64,000 nucleotides of DNA from Nymphaea colorata (Eukaryota; Streptophyta; Magnoliopsida; Nymphaeales; Nymphaeaceae). Below, one piece after another: positions 27,201-34,540 of the stretch (position 1 is its first letter; each line of letters opens with the position of its first letter). Made by a program: the position numbers and the translations under genes. The stretch is from NCBI RefSeq assembly GCF_008831285.2, contig NC_045151.1, positions 7,517,682 to 7,581,681 on the forward strand, given 5' to 3'. A model generated the notes under the pieces. The model was not told the DNA's origin and did not search any database. It worked only from the letters and a program-made list of their open reading frames with translations.

Positions 27201-30200
27201 CAATGTGATCATCTAGTTGCCAAACTTGTCAATGTTGACACAAATCAACATAACTCAGTAAGCATGCTCTAATGGATGTTGGTCTCAAGCTAAGTCACAT
27301 GGGTACTTCAGTAAGGTTCACGTACCCGTGTCGCCGTACCCGTACCTAAAATGGGTACTTTGACACTTGGGTACCTATAAATCCAAACTGCTTAATTTTA
27401 CTTTGATTTAATTTTTTCCACCTTACTTTTTATTTTATTCTTTGGATGTGAAAATTCGATTGATGTTCATATTTGACTCTGGGGCTGTTTGGTTGTTCAT
27501 ATGTTTAAAGTTTTTCATAGGTTTCTTAAACACACTGCTGCAAGAGCCGTTGATATATATTTTCTATGTTATTTATTTGTTTATGTTGATGTATATTCTT
27601 TTACATATTTTCTAAGTATTTCTTATTGTTTATATATATATACGGCCGTACCCCCGCATCCAAGTTTTTTAAAAATAGTCAGTATCCGTACCGGCACCGG
27701 TACCCGCACCAGTACCTATGTGACATAGGTCTCAAGACTCTCAACACAGGACTGAAAATCTCAAAGTAGTCAATGCTAACCTCTCGAGTTTATCCCTTTG
27801 CATCTTTATATTGTTCAATAGTGTTGTCGGGTTTTCGTTTTTATTTGAAAAAACCCATTTGGAGCTAACAATATTGATAGATGAATGGGGAGGCACCAAC
27901 ATCCAGGTGCCATTTTAAGCAAAGCATTGTATTCCTCATGCATGGTTGATCTCCAGTGGGCATGTTTGTGAGCTTGTGCAAAGGTAGTGGGTTCGGTTTA
28001 TAGATGAAGGTTAGTCAGGCAAACCTCAGATGGTGAGTATTTGAAATGCAAATAGGAGTTGGGTGGTAATGATCCTGTTTGAAATTGTGTCACCATTATA
28101 TGTGTGTGGATAGGAGGCGTAGAAGGAGAAAGAGTCTTGCGATGAGGGTGATAAGGAAGTCCAGGCAGGCAGGTTTGAAACTGACAAAGATGGTGACAAA
28201 TTGGGTTGATGTGAAGGAGTAGTGGAGGCAGAAATGTTATGATTTGCATTTGGGTCAGAATTGGTTGGTGAATTTGGTGTTATTGGAGTTATAAGTGGGG
28301 GAGCTGCAATCAATAGGATGGAGAAGGCTAGGGGTATTATTGATTTGTGTGCCAAGCAGGTCGACATTTGAAAGAATACAGCCAAAAGTTATATGACTAA
28401 CAATAATTTGTTTGTGGTTGGTTTGAGACAAAGATAACTCTTAGGTTGATTGTTTTAGTAGAGAAACACAAATTATTTGCTTCGTCACTAAAATTTGTGA
28501 ATGTTGAAATCTTTCAAACAAGGATAACATGCACAGCCAAAGATTTTTAAAATTTCGTAGTCCGGACATGTTGAAATAGCATTTGATATGGTATCTTCAT
28601 GTTGAGAACTTAGGCAGGCGTCCTGTTAATCAAATATACAGCAGTCTAAAAAGCAAAATCCCAAAATTTATACAGCAAACCTGCTTAAGGAAGGAGCGTA
28701 ACTCCCGTTTTTAATTTTATGACAGGGCTTGCTTCCAACACATCCATCTTGCTGATGGCCCATGAGGACATGTGATCCAATTGTTGATCTTATTTTACTT
28801 TAAAAAATTGAAAGCTGTCCTATATTCACGGTCCCAGTCACTCTAAATAGCCTTTATTTTCCTGTCAAATTGCCTTTCAAAAAGCTTTTGAAAAAATTTT
28901 AAGATTGAAAGCACAATCAGTTTCTTCTTGACTATATAAATCCATAAAAAACAAGAGAAAGCATCAATAAAACTCACATAATAAACATGACTATGCATAG
29001 GTGGAGTAGCAGCTGGGCCCCATACATCAATCAAATTTAATTTGAAGAGGTTCAAAGAATTTGTGTTTAAAAGGTAGAGTGTGACTTGCCTCATTGACAC
29101 GCCTCACACTTTACTATGCATTCATACCACTAACAGGTAAATCATGCTCATTCAAAATACTAGACACTAAAAGTCTGGATGTCCAATCCTTATATGTCAA
29201 TCTTCGACTAAAATTAGGTCTCCAAGAAAGACAAGTGATCATTTGATGAAGTTTTTGAAACATCATTGGCTTTGTGGAGTTGTTCTTGATATAGGACCTT
29301 TGTTTGCTGTCCTTCGAGTGTGGTCCCTACAATGAGACTCTTAACCAGACAATGATTTGCATAGAATTTTAAGAAGACGTCATTATTATGAGAAAAAAAA
29401 TGAATAGAGAGAAGAATCTTAGATACTTCCAGAGCATTTAACATATTCTTTATTAGAAATTTAGATCCAGCTCCATGAAGAGTGACTACCAAGATTGGCA
29501 ATAGTTCAACATTATGAAGCAAAATGTCCATGATTTTCACATTAATTAAAAGTAAGGGACTTTGGTTGTTGGAAAAATGTAAAACACTTTTTCCTTATAA
29601 TTCAGATTCTTGAAGTTTTGAAGGTGAACAAGGTTCGCCATAGCACCTTCAACTGCTTTTGTTTTGCTAAGTTCTGCTTCAACTATAAGAAGCATGGACT
29701 AATACTTCAAGGCTGTTGGGATTGAGTCTGGTATGTAAAGATGGCTTTATAACTATGTCACATGAGTGTGGGTACGGGTGCCGGTGCGGGTGCTGGTGCC
29801 ACGTATCCCAAAAAATTTGGGTGCGAGGGTGCGGTGAGGGTGTATATACATAATATATTTATTTTTTATATATAAATATATGTATTCATAATATATATAA
29901 TTTTAGCTTGTTTCTTAGCTTAGTTCCTTTTTTTACTTTTATTACTATACATAAAGAAAGAAAGGAACAGGGAGAAGAAAAAAAAAGAGTAAAAAATATT
30001 TTGAACTTGCATAAGAAAGGACGCGGTTGGGGTGCGTGTCGGAGCTGCACCAGCACCAACGTTGTGTCGACATGGGTGCGGCCCTTTTTTTGAAGAGTTC
30101 GTGTGACATAGCTTTATAATAGAATTTCTTCAAGTTGAGAGGTTCCCTTTATAATAGAATTTCTAGTTACATCATGTTGACCATATCCCTGTTTTAAGGG

Positions 30201-31026
30201 ATTTACAATTTTGGACAGATGTTCACTGCATTGGCTTTCCTTTATAGTGTCAACAACTTTAGATTTTTATCTTGCTGCTTTTATTAGTATCCTTTTTGCC
30301 TATGGTAATTGCAAGGTCCTGAGATGTGTTGCTTTCAGGATGATTGGTGCTATCCTTGATATTCCCATATTGCCATAGCATCCAATACATAATATGCTCC
30401 AACAGTGGAAAACTTGTGCTCCTAGAGAAGCTCGTAGAACAAAATTTAGCATGAGCATGTGCACATCCAACAAACAAAAATATGACTTGAAATTGGATAG
30501 TGAAAGAACGTTTACAAGCCAGACAAATAGAACTATGGCTCCCAAGACTCAGCCTATTTGAAACCTTGATCAGGCCAGGACAAACAAGCCAACTTTATGA
30601 ATAAGAGTACAGAGAGAAAGAGAGATAAATAGACAACATGTTGATGCTACATGAACTGTTTGTAGCACAATTAGCTGAATGCCCCCAACTATCCTGAACA
30701 CACCTCATGCAACCTCACAGGGCTGAGGAGTAAACAGCTCGGATCTCTATAAAACTCATTCCTTACATGCTCTGTTTCTACTACATGAGATGCATACACC
30801 TCATGCACGCCCAGCAGCCTGTGCAGCGAACAAATACTTGTATGCATACAACTTTTTAAGACTCTAACCACAATGGGGTGAGCCTCATCTAGCTTACAAT
30901 GAAAGGGATTATCTTAATCACAGAAGCTAAGAAGTCACCTTAAGATAAAATAGCACAATGCAATAAACAAGACATGTTAGAAAAATTACCACACTCTGAA
31001 CGTGAATCAGGCACTGAAGATGTCAT
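1537..31026 (-). CDS. NF-YA: NF-YA (CCAAT-binding factor subunit A), spliced, 3' end outside window
   Basis: NF-YA is the sequence-specific subunit of the nuclear NF-Y trimer. With NF-YB/NF-YC it binds CCAAT boxes and regulates transcription. Coding segments, in order on the minus strand, are 31026-30990, 21717-21569, 1877-1806 and 1701-1537. All have GT-AG borders and compatible phases (1, 0, 0), giving 141 residues without a stop. The N terminus ([12 protein letters not shown]) and the middle ([14 protein letters not shown]) resemble the plant NF-YA7-like group. The last exon seen has the NF-YB/YC-interaction helix ([20 protein letters not shown]). The DNA-binding half and the C terminus must lie beyond base 1; I searched 1-1536 by eye and did not find them. 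The 9.3-kb and 19.7-kb introns are exceptional and full of retroelements. Plant NF-YA mRNAs are often miR169 targets in the 3'UTR, which is not in view. Exon assignment is confident; whether this locus is expressed cannot be seen. Confidence 0.9.
1806..1877 (-). CDS. NF-YA: NF-YA exon 4
   Basis: The acceptor is TTGAGCAG ending at 1878 and the donor is ATG|GTATGT at 1805. The 72 bp encode 24 residues beginning [16 protein letters not shown], a stretch typical of plant NF-YA proteins just upstream of the core. Confidence 0.88.
3600..5150 (-). mobile_element. Copia fragment: RT, RNase H and 3' LTR
   Basis: Minus-strand frames contain the RT stretch [20 protein letters not shown] (about 5020-4960), an RNase H piece near 4290, [11 protein letters not shown] near 4150 and the polyprotein end [14 protein letters not shown] near 3930. 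The LTR seems to run from about 3915 down to about 3595. Gag, protease and integrase are missing. Stops and shifts are frequent, so it is inactive. Confidence 0.65.
6240..7330 (-). mobile_element. Copia reverse-transcriptase fragment, decayed
   Basis: Minus-strand translations, with several frame changes, give copia RT landmarks. These are a [16 protein letters not shown]-like stretch near 7010-6980 and [16 protein letters not shown] near 6750-6700, where the catalytic YVDD is MDDM. No LTR was identified with confidence. It is a different family from the fragment at 3600-5150, judging by the residues around the active site. Confidence 0.6.
7445..7765 (+). repeat. Possible LTR end with primer-site-like motif
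   Basis: A stretch starting near TGTTTGGGTC ends at TGTTATAGTATCATAGCCAG, which resembles an LTR end followed by a TGGTATCAGAGCC-type primer site. No partner LTR and no gag follow. It could equally be unrelated DNA. Confidence 0.25.
8345..8686 (-). mobile_element. LINE, 3' portion (detached from main body by Copia-1)
   Basis: A minus-strand frame of about 70 codons (8660-8445) continues the LINE C-terminal frame from 15825-16307 once Copia-1 and one copy of its target duplication are removed. The likely stop is near 8445, followed by about 100 bp of 3'UTR with GGGGGCTTAACCCCC. No poly(A) tail was seen, so the 3' limit is uncertain. Confidence 0.6.
8687..9018 (+). repeat. Copia-1 5' LTR
   Basis: It starts TGATAAGATG and ends ATCTTACA, followed directly by TGGTATCAAG. 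It aligns over its full length with 15496-15824, with scattered substitutions and small indels, so it is not a recent insertion. It contains repeats of TCTAGACTCTAGATTATTGTG. Confidence 0.9.
9208..10170 (+). pseudogene. Copia-1 gag
   Basis: ATG at 9208 opens [12 protein letters not shown] gag-type YLTWKRQN stretch follows near 9290. An in-frame TAG occurs near 9325, with further breaks before 9642. The piece 9642-9905 gives the gag [17 protein letters not shown] region. A CX2CX4HX4C zinc knuckle ([14 protein letters not shown]) is at about 10048-10090. The capsid part is broken in at least three places, so no functional product is expected. Confidence 0.8.
10215..12094 (+). pseudogene. Copia-1 protease, integrase and start of RT
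   Basis: LDSGTATHV at about 10228-10254 is the aspartic protease site. [18 protein letters not shown] near 10690 is the GAG-pre-integrase region. [10 protein letters not shown] near 10890 begins the integrase core. [14 protein letters not shown] stretch near 11165 and a C-terminal integrase piece follow to about 11470. Residues of the RT N terminus appear near 11990 ([14 protein letters not shown]) and end where Copia-2 interrupts. Stops (for example near 10966 and 11466) and shifts are present throughout. Confidence 0.8.
12095..12433 (-). repeat. Copia-2 3' LTR
   Basis: On the minus strand it starts TGTTAGCATATCAG after a purine tract GAGGGGGGA and ends near GTAGGAAAACA. It includes a TATAAATAATGG that may be the LTR TATA box. 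From 12168 rightward it aligns with 14731-14994. Confidence 0.8.
12428..13698 (-). pseudogene. Copia-2 reverse transcriptase and RNase H
   Basis: A 349-codon frame (13477-12428) starts in the RT palm. It contains the catalytic [11 protein letters not shown] near 13400 and then [34 protein letters not shown] and LWCDN of the RNase H domain. The polyprotein end runs into the LTR. The piece 13698-13495 carries the upstream RT stretch [10 protein letters not shown], separated by a frame break. This is the longest surviving open frame of any element in the window. Confidence 0.8.
13866..14700 (-). pseudogene. Copia-2 protease end, GAG-pre-integrase and linker
   Basis: [20 protein letters not shown] (14710-14650) is the end of the protease domain. 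[20 protein letters not shown] near 14490 is the GAG-pre-integrase HxxxC-type region, after which coding jumps to the Ser/Thr/Pro-rich linker before RT (14141-13866). The catalytic integrase core is missing, so the deletion affects both ends of the polyprotein. Confidence 0.7.
14731..14994 (-). repeat. Copia-2 5' LTR, truncated
   Basis: It matches 12168-12433 closely. Its downstream part, including the TATA-like motif and the LTR end, is deleted together with the primer site and gag. Confidence 0.8.
14996..15490 (+). pseudogene. Copia-1 end of pol: RT start, deletion, RNase H end
   Basis: Bases 14996-15235 carry the RT stretches [20 protein letters not shown] and [10 protein letters not shown], with a stop and a shift. 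Near 15240-15265 the sequence jumps to [20 protein letters not shown] of the RNase H C terminus. The RT active site (YVDD) and most of RNase H, several hundred bases, are therefore gone. Confidence 0.75.
15496..15824 (+). repeat. Copia-1 3' LTR
   Basis: It starts TGATAAGATG after the purine tract and ends ATCTTACA. It is the partner of 8687-9018 and also carries the duplicated TCTAGACTCTAG motif in the middle. Confidence 0.9.
15825..16733 (-). pseudogene. LINE C-terminal zinc-binding region
   Basis: A frame of 169 codons (16307-15798, running a few bases into the Copia-1 LTR) includes a Cys-rich stretch ([19 protein letters not shown]) like the RT-associated zinc-binding region of plant LINEs. 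The piece 16733-16434 precedes it. The frame continues at 8686 across the Copia-1 insertion. Confidence 0.7.
16857..18243 (-). pseudogene. LINE reverse transcriptase domain
   Basis: [35 protein letters not shown] and [17 protein letters not shown] (18243-17485) are LINE RT blocks. The active-site block reads FANDVIMVV near 17255, where the family has F/YADD, so one catalytic Asp is replaced by Asn. Further blocks ([17 protein letters not shown]) follow to 16857. At least one break lies between 17485 and 17285. Confidence 0.8.
18541..19413 (-). pseudogene. LINE endonuclease domain
   Basis: This resembles the exonuclease-endonuclease-phosphatase fold that nicks target DNA for LINE integration. 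The stretches [13 protein letters not shown] (near 19320), IIGDFNAML (near 18900; the DFN motif) and [11 protein letters not shown] (near 18640; the SDH motif) are readable. A frame break lies near 18915. Confidence 0.75.
20055..21175 (+). mobile_element. Copia fragment: integrase end, RT part
   Basis: The plus strand begins with a PQQNGV-type integrase motif near 20080 and continues through the C-terminal integrase ([20 protein letters not shown] near 20250). It then passes to RT with [17 protein letters not shown] near 20880 and a stop at about 21160. There is a large gap between integrase and RT, and there are no LTRs. It abuts the 5' end of the LINE. Confidence 0.7.
21569..21717 (-). CDS. 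NF-YA: NF-YA exon 3
   Basis: The acceptor is CTCAG ending at 21718 and the donor is ATG|GTATTT at 21568. The 149 bp plus one carried base give 50 codons rich in Gln, Ser, Pro and His, ending in IGHTM. This is the activation-type region of plant NF-YA. The exon sits alone between a 9.3-kb and a 19.7-kb intron. Confidence 0.85.
23310..23467. mobile_element. Hairpin MITE A
   Basis: The two ends are imperfect inverted repeats of about 60 bp: ATCAGCCAGCTACC on the left against ATCAGCCGGCTACC in reverse on the right, both leading to GTTATTTTTT and CTAAAAA. No coding capacity. A half copy of the same sequence is at about 24148-24211. Both right ends run into a CT microsatellite. No clear target duplication was found, so the superfamily is unknown. 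Confidence 0.6.
23467..23526. repeat. (CT)n(AT)n microsatellite
   Basis: A run of CT dinucleotides, then about 19 AT dinucleotides. It lies directly between MITE A and MITE B. Confidence 0.9.
23527..23821. mobile_element. Hairpin MITE B
   Basis: The left end GATTGGTAGAAACTAGACC and the right end, read in reverse, GATTGGTCAAAACCAGACG are inverted repeats that continue for about 45 bp into AAAAACCA(A/G)ACC. The interior is AT-rich and non-coding. It is flanked on both sides by CT/AT microsatellite. Confidence 0.6.
23822..23882. repeat. (CT)n(AT)n microsatellite
   Basis: About 16 CT units followed by about 14 AT units. It resembles the tract at 23467-23526 on the other side of MITE B. Confidence 0.9.
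23822..24475. repeat. Local tandem duplication, two diverged copies
   Basis: Bases 23822-24127 and 24212-24475 have the same order: CT run, TA run, GTATG run, then a unique stretch beginning CTATTGGGACTTCCAACAGC. The unique parts (23975-24127 and 24330-24475) are alike over about 150 bp. The half-MITE at 24148-24211 lies between the copies. Confidence 0.7.
26267..26424 (+). mobile_element. Copia RT scrap with 34-bp triplication
   Basis: [12 protein letters not shown] near 26274-26310 is a copia RT active site on the plus strand. It is followed by a 34-bp unit (ACATAAAG(C/A)GAATGTTCAAG...) present three times in tandem: 26324-26357, 26358-26391 and 26392 to about 26421. The third unit is incomplete. 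Confidence 0.65.
26425..29740 (-). mobile_element. Copia remnant spanning protease to RNase H
   Basis: Minus-strand fragments in order: protease end / GAG-pre-integrase (about 29540-29214), integrase start [20 protein letters not shown] (29040-28980), RT start ([10 protein letters not shown], near 27900), RT (a [13 protein letters not shown]-like stretch near 27215), and RNase H ([20 protein letters not shown], near 26480). The integrase core is mostly lost. A Mutator-like element interrupts the RT at 27290-27727. There are no LTRs. Confidence 0.65.
27290..27727. mobile_element. Mutator-like non-autonomous element 1
   Basis: The left end TAAGTCACATGGGTAC and the right end, read in reverse, TATGTCACATAGGTAC are terminal inverted repeats. 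GGTCTCAAG at 27281-27289 is repeated exactly at 27728-27736. A 9-bp target duplication is characteristic of the Mutator superfamily. Near both ends are runs of GTACCCGTACC-type repeats. No transposase is encoded. It sits within copia RT sequence (27737-27960 on one side, 26430-27280 on the other). Confidence 0.8.
29754..30110. mobile_element. Mutator-like non-autonomous element 2, same family
   Basis: The left end TATGTCACATGAGTGTGGGT and the right end, in reverse, TATGTCACACGAACTC match element 1 at the termini. GCTTTATAAC (29744-29753) and GCTTTATAAT (30111-30120) form a 9- or 10-bp target duplication. The left side has GGGTGCCGGTGCGGGTGC-type subterminal repeats and the right side related GGTGCG-rich sequence. 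The middle is AT-rich. It has no coding capacity. Confidence 0.8.
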
Positions 31027-31097
31027 GATAGCTCAATCTTGCTTTTTGATCCAAACTACACAATAGAATGGAAATTCAGGGAGCCAGCATGCAAAAC
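30990..31097 (-). CDS. NF-YA: NF-YA exon 2: end of 5'UTR and first 12 codons
   Basis: The acceptor is TTTCAG ending at 31098 and the donor is G|GTAATT at 30989. ATG at 31026-31024 opens [12 protein letters not shown] plus one base of the next codon. The phase-1 end completes a GAT codon with the first two bases of exon 3. There is no upstream in-frame ATG in the exon. Confidence 0.85.
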
Positions 31098-32952
31098 CTG
31101 AAACAGACAGTTAGTTAGTCTGCTTCATAAAACCTGAAACTAGAAATTAAATTAATGTTGCTTGCATTTGCACCTAAAGGTTCTGAAATTAGAAAACGCA
31201 GTACACTATAAGCTCAAGAAATGCAGCTTATAATATATAACCGGCTAAACATAAAGAAAAGACTCTCTAAACATCTTACAATCACCAATAAGAGGATGAA
31301 GATGTCAAAGACATAATCATAACAACATAAACCGATGAAGAAACAAATTATGTTTTACCAATGGTAGTTGAACATCAATGAGAAAGCATATATAAAACCA
31401 ACATACACGGGATAAGCCTGGTTTATGGTCACAACCATAAGCAGAGTAGTGATAAGAAAAATTACAGACTGTCTCATTTGCACTATACCTTAAATAATTT
31501 CAGTGACAAGAAGTTAGTAAATCCAAGGTTTGCATCAAACCCCAAGTGAATTAGAACAAGAGTGACCGCAGGGCGCAGATTAGCTTTTACATTCAAATTA
31601 TGGCTCAACATCCAAAAAAAAAATCAACAAAATAGCTGATCCAACTTCAAAAAAAAAAATGAAACTTGTGAAATTGAATTTGCAATCCTTTCCAATATAT
31701 CAAAAGCTTAGCATGACTGTACTAGATTTTTCTTTTTCATTTTCCTGACCTTGTTTGGGTCCTTGGGATATTTTATTCTTTTAATCTGGCAAGACCTCCT
31801 AAGATTCCCCAGGATAAAAATTCCTTTGCTACCACAAAATATTTTTTAATAGCAATATATGCAATTCCTCTAGTTCATTTATGCCAATCTTGACATGTTT
31901 TCCAGACAGTAATTCCAGACAAAAACTGATAACCTTTCAGCTCATTATTTTCCCCACCATCGTCCTGGAAGCTGAAGTATGTGGGAGTTATTAGGAAAGT
32001 CAATTGAGCTACCACATGCTAATTTCCAACTCCTATGTATGTATGTATGTATGCATGTCGACCATTTACCTGTCAGTGAAGTGCCTTTCGTACCCTATTT
32101 AGAAATCAAGTTCGTTCATTTGCGGTCAGCATTTTTTGCTTAGCAGCGTAGTGCTTTTTCAAATGACTTTCGTTTGTATATTTCATGCAAATGTTCAGTC
32201 ATCTTTGTATTCAAAAATTGGAAGTCACAGTTACATTTTCGGTTCACATTTTTCTGAGGTTAAAAGCATGCAACTTATATGAACATTCGCATTTCCTTTG
32301 TAAATAGACAATTTCAATGGTTCAGTAGTAGAGGTACTGCGAACCCGTCCCCTCGCACAGGCTTCACAAGTCTTATTTTTCCGTTAATTCGTATTTAATG
32401 TCAGTCAAGCTGTCACATACTCTTGCGCCAATAGCAATAGTCCTTCATGTCCACACTAACATGAACAATAAAAAAATTACTCCTCTAACTACTAGAAGAA
32501 CAGAATACCATCCGAGAACGGCACACATCTTTCGCATAAAAAATGCTGAGGTTCGTTAAATTTGAATAAGAAGTAAACCAATAAACCGAAATCTTAAAAA
32601 CCCAAATTTCACTTGTGCACAACACGCAGAACTCAAACAAAAGGACTATCAAGCGATGAGTCTCCGCCTCAAACCTTTCCTAATTTGGCAAAAAAAAGAA
32701 CGTCCCACTTTTTTCCATCGGGTGTTGACGACTGCTGCAGAAAAAAAAAAGAGCAAAAGAAGAAAATCAGCACGCATGCACCTGGCCCAATCATCAACAA
32801 GCCCTAAAAAAAATCTGGAAAAATAATTTAATTCAATTAAAAACACACAATCAAATAAAATCATCCGATGCCCCAAACAAGTACCTCGAATTCTAGAAAA
32901 AAGCTAACTTTCAATCTTAAAATAATGAATTTTAGAAACTTAGGGTTTTTAC
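31098..32952 (-). other. NF-YA: NF-YA intron 1 (in the 5'UTR)
   Basis: Donor GTAAAAAC at 32952, acceptor TGTTTCAG ending at 31098. It is mostly AT-rich unique sequence with a short (TATG)n run at about 32036-32057. No transposon was recognised, in contrast to introns 2 and 3. Confidence 0.5.
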
Positions 32953-33060
32953 CTCCCGTGTCTTATGAGCAGGACTCAGAGAGATAAAGAGAGAGCGGGA
33001 GAGAGCGAGAGTGTGATGGAGACCTCTATTCAGGGAAGGTGCTGCACGCGTCGCGCAATT
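32953..33060 (-). other. NF-YA: NF-YA 5'UTR exon 1 (5' limit uncertain)
   Basis: Read on the minus strand, a CT-rich stretch (CTCTCTTTATCTCTCTGAG) leads to CACGGGAG followed by a donor GTAAAAAC at 32952. Pyrimidine-rich leaders and a leader intron are common in plant NF-YA genes. The matching acceptor is TGTTTCAG at 31105-31098, upstream of the start-codon exon. No clear TATA box was found upstream, so the transcription start is unknown; 33060 is only a working limit. Confidence 0.45.
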
Positions 33061-33400
33061 GATGTCGTCCGTCTATATGCACCACCACCGTTGGATCTCC
33101 GGAGAGGGAAGGAGTCGACCGCTCGATCTCGTCGCTCTGTCGGGGAGGAGTTGCTGCCCGGATTTCTGAACGGGCAGATAGAGGAGCCTCTAGTTTCCAC
33201 AGAAGGTGTGGGAAAGCGTGGGTCCAAGCGTAAAGAGTGGCTCTGCATGCTGTCGCCACGAAGGCGGGCAGCTTCGTGCATGGGTGACCGAATAAAAATC
33301 ATTTCCGTGTGCATTTTTTTTTTATTTTTCTGATTCTTTTCTGTTATTATCTTCGAAACTGCCAAAACCTCCCACAGATTTGGGGGAGAGTGGGGAATGC
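33061..33400 (-). promoter_or_regulatory. Probable NF-YA promoter region
   Basis: This is the unique, relatively GC-rich DNA immediately upstream of the CT-rich leader exon. It contains several CG dinucleotides and no transposon sequence that I recognise. Both strands hold chance open frames of 77-122 codons with no recognisable domain, as expected for GC-rich DNA. The assignment rests only on its position upstream of the leader exon. Confidence 0.3.
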
Positions 33401-34063
33401 ATCCTCTAGGGGCGTGTTAATTAATGGGACCCGGTTCGGGTATATTTAACAGTTGCCGAATCCTATTTAAATGAATCTTGGATCAAATTCAGAGCAAATT
33501 CGGCTTACCTTCATATTTAAGAAACGTCATCATATACATTATTCATATTTGGGTTTTGTTTTAAATAAATATCTGATTAGATTCTGATGCAATTTTAAAT
33601 AAATATCTTGTATATAATATCCATACATTTTGAAAGTCGTATGTGGTTGGGATTTGATTTACGTATTACAAAGTTGGATTTGGATTCAGATGTGAATTTG
33701 CAACGTGGAATAGATTGCGAATTTAGAAAAGGGATCGCAGTTTTCCTTATTTGTATTGTAAATCTAAATCTGGATGTCAACATGGGATAAATCGGTATGG
33801 TAAAATATGATTTGTTATCATCCCTACACTTGGGTTTGGGTTTGTAGTTGGGTTACCTTTAATCTGAAAACGAATCTCATCTTCTTGCTAAGAACTCACT
33901 AGCACATTCAGATCTACAAACATTGTTATGCAGCTTTCCACATAATTGGATTCAAATTTGAATCGGGTATAGATTTGGAGACAAGATCCAACTGCCGAAC
34001 CCAAATCGAACGAGCATTCAATTACTTGAGCTGCAATGGGATTTAAGTGTTGGGTTCGGCTGC
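33401..34063. other. Intergenic, nothing recognised
   Basis: AT-rich DNA with many short GGATTTGGATT-like words on both strands, suggesting an old repeat. No gene or element could be delimited. Confidence 0.4.
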
Positions 34064-34066
34064 TAA

Positions 34067-34537
34067 GGGCCTGTTTGGTAGGAGGGAAAGGGGGGGGAAA
34101 GGGAGGGATTGAACAATCCCTCCTTTGTTTGGTTGACCAATTAGAAAGGAGGGAAAGGGAGGGAAATGAGCAAAAGGTGTTTGGCTGCAAGGGGATGGAA
34201 AGGAAAGGAAGAGATTGTTTAGTGTAAATCTCTTCCCTTCCAAATTGGACGGATTGGGAGGGAAAGGAAAGAAAGGTAAGTGGAATAGTTTTTTATTCTC
34301 ACTATCCCTCCTTTTCTTTCCCTCCTTTCTAAATTCATGTGCTATTTAAGTCTTTTTTTTCATTCCATTTCTTTCCATTCCCTTTTTATCCAAACAAAAT
34401 TTTTAATCAACTCTTTCTATTCCTTTTCATTTCATTTCATTCCTTTCCTTTTCCTTTCTCTTCCATTCCCTTCCCTTCCCTTCCCTTCCCATTCCCTCTC
34501 TTTCCATCCCTTCCTTTCCCTCCAACCAAACAAAGCG
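34067..34537. mobile_element. Tourist-like MITE
   Basis: The left end GGGCCTGTTTGGTAGGAGGG and the right end, in reverse, CGCTTTGTTTGGTTGGAGGG are inverted repeats continuing into GAAAGG. TAA lies on both sides (34064-34066 and 34538-34540). The GTTTGG end and TAA duplication fit PIF/Harbinger Tourist MITEs. The left half is purine-rich (GGGAAAGGGAGGG) and the right half pyrimidine-rich, so the element can fold into a long hairpin. A TAA duplication is too short to be decisive. Confidence 0.6.
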
Positions 34538-34540
34538 TAA

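Larger units (their letters stand above)
21718..30989 (-). other. NF-YA: NF-YA intron 2 (9.3 kb)
   Basis: Donor G|GTAATT at 30989 and acceptor CTCAG at 21718 define 9,272 bp. It contains MITEs, CT/TA microsatellites, copia remnants and two Mutator-like elements, listed separately. Stretches with nothing recognised are about 21720-23305, 24530-26260 and 30125-30989. Confidence 0.85.

Noticed and set aside
32965-33365. 122- and 111-codon frames near the NF-YA leader as an upstream or antisense gene
   Set aside because: They are overlapping opposite-strand frames in GC-rich promoter/leader DNA and have no domain.
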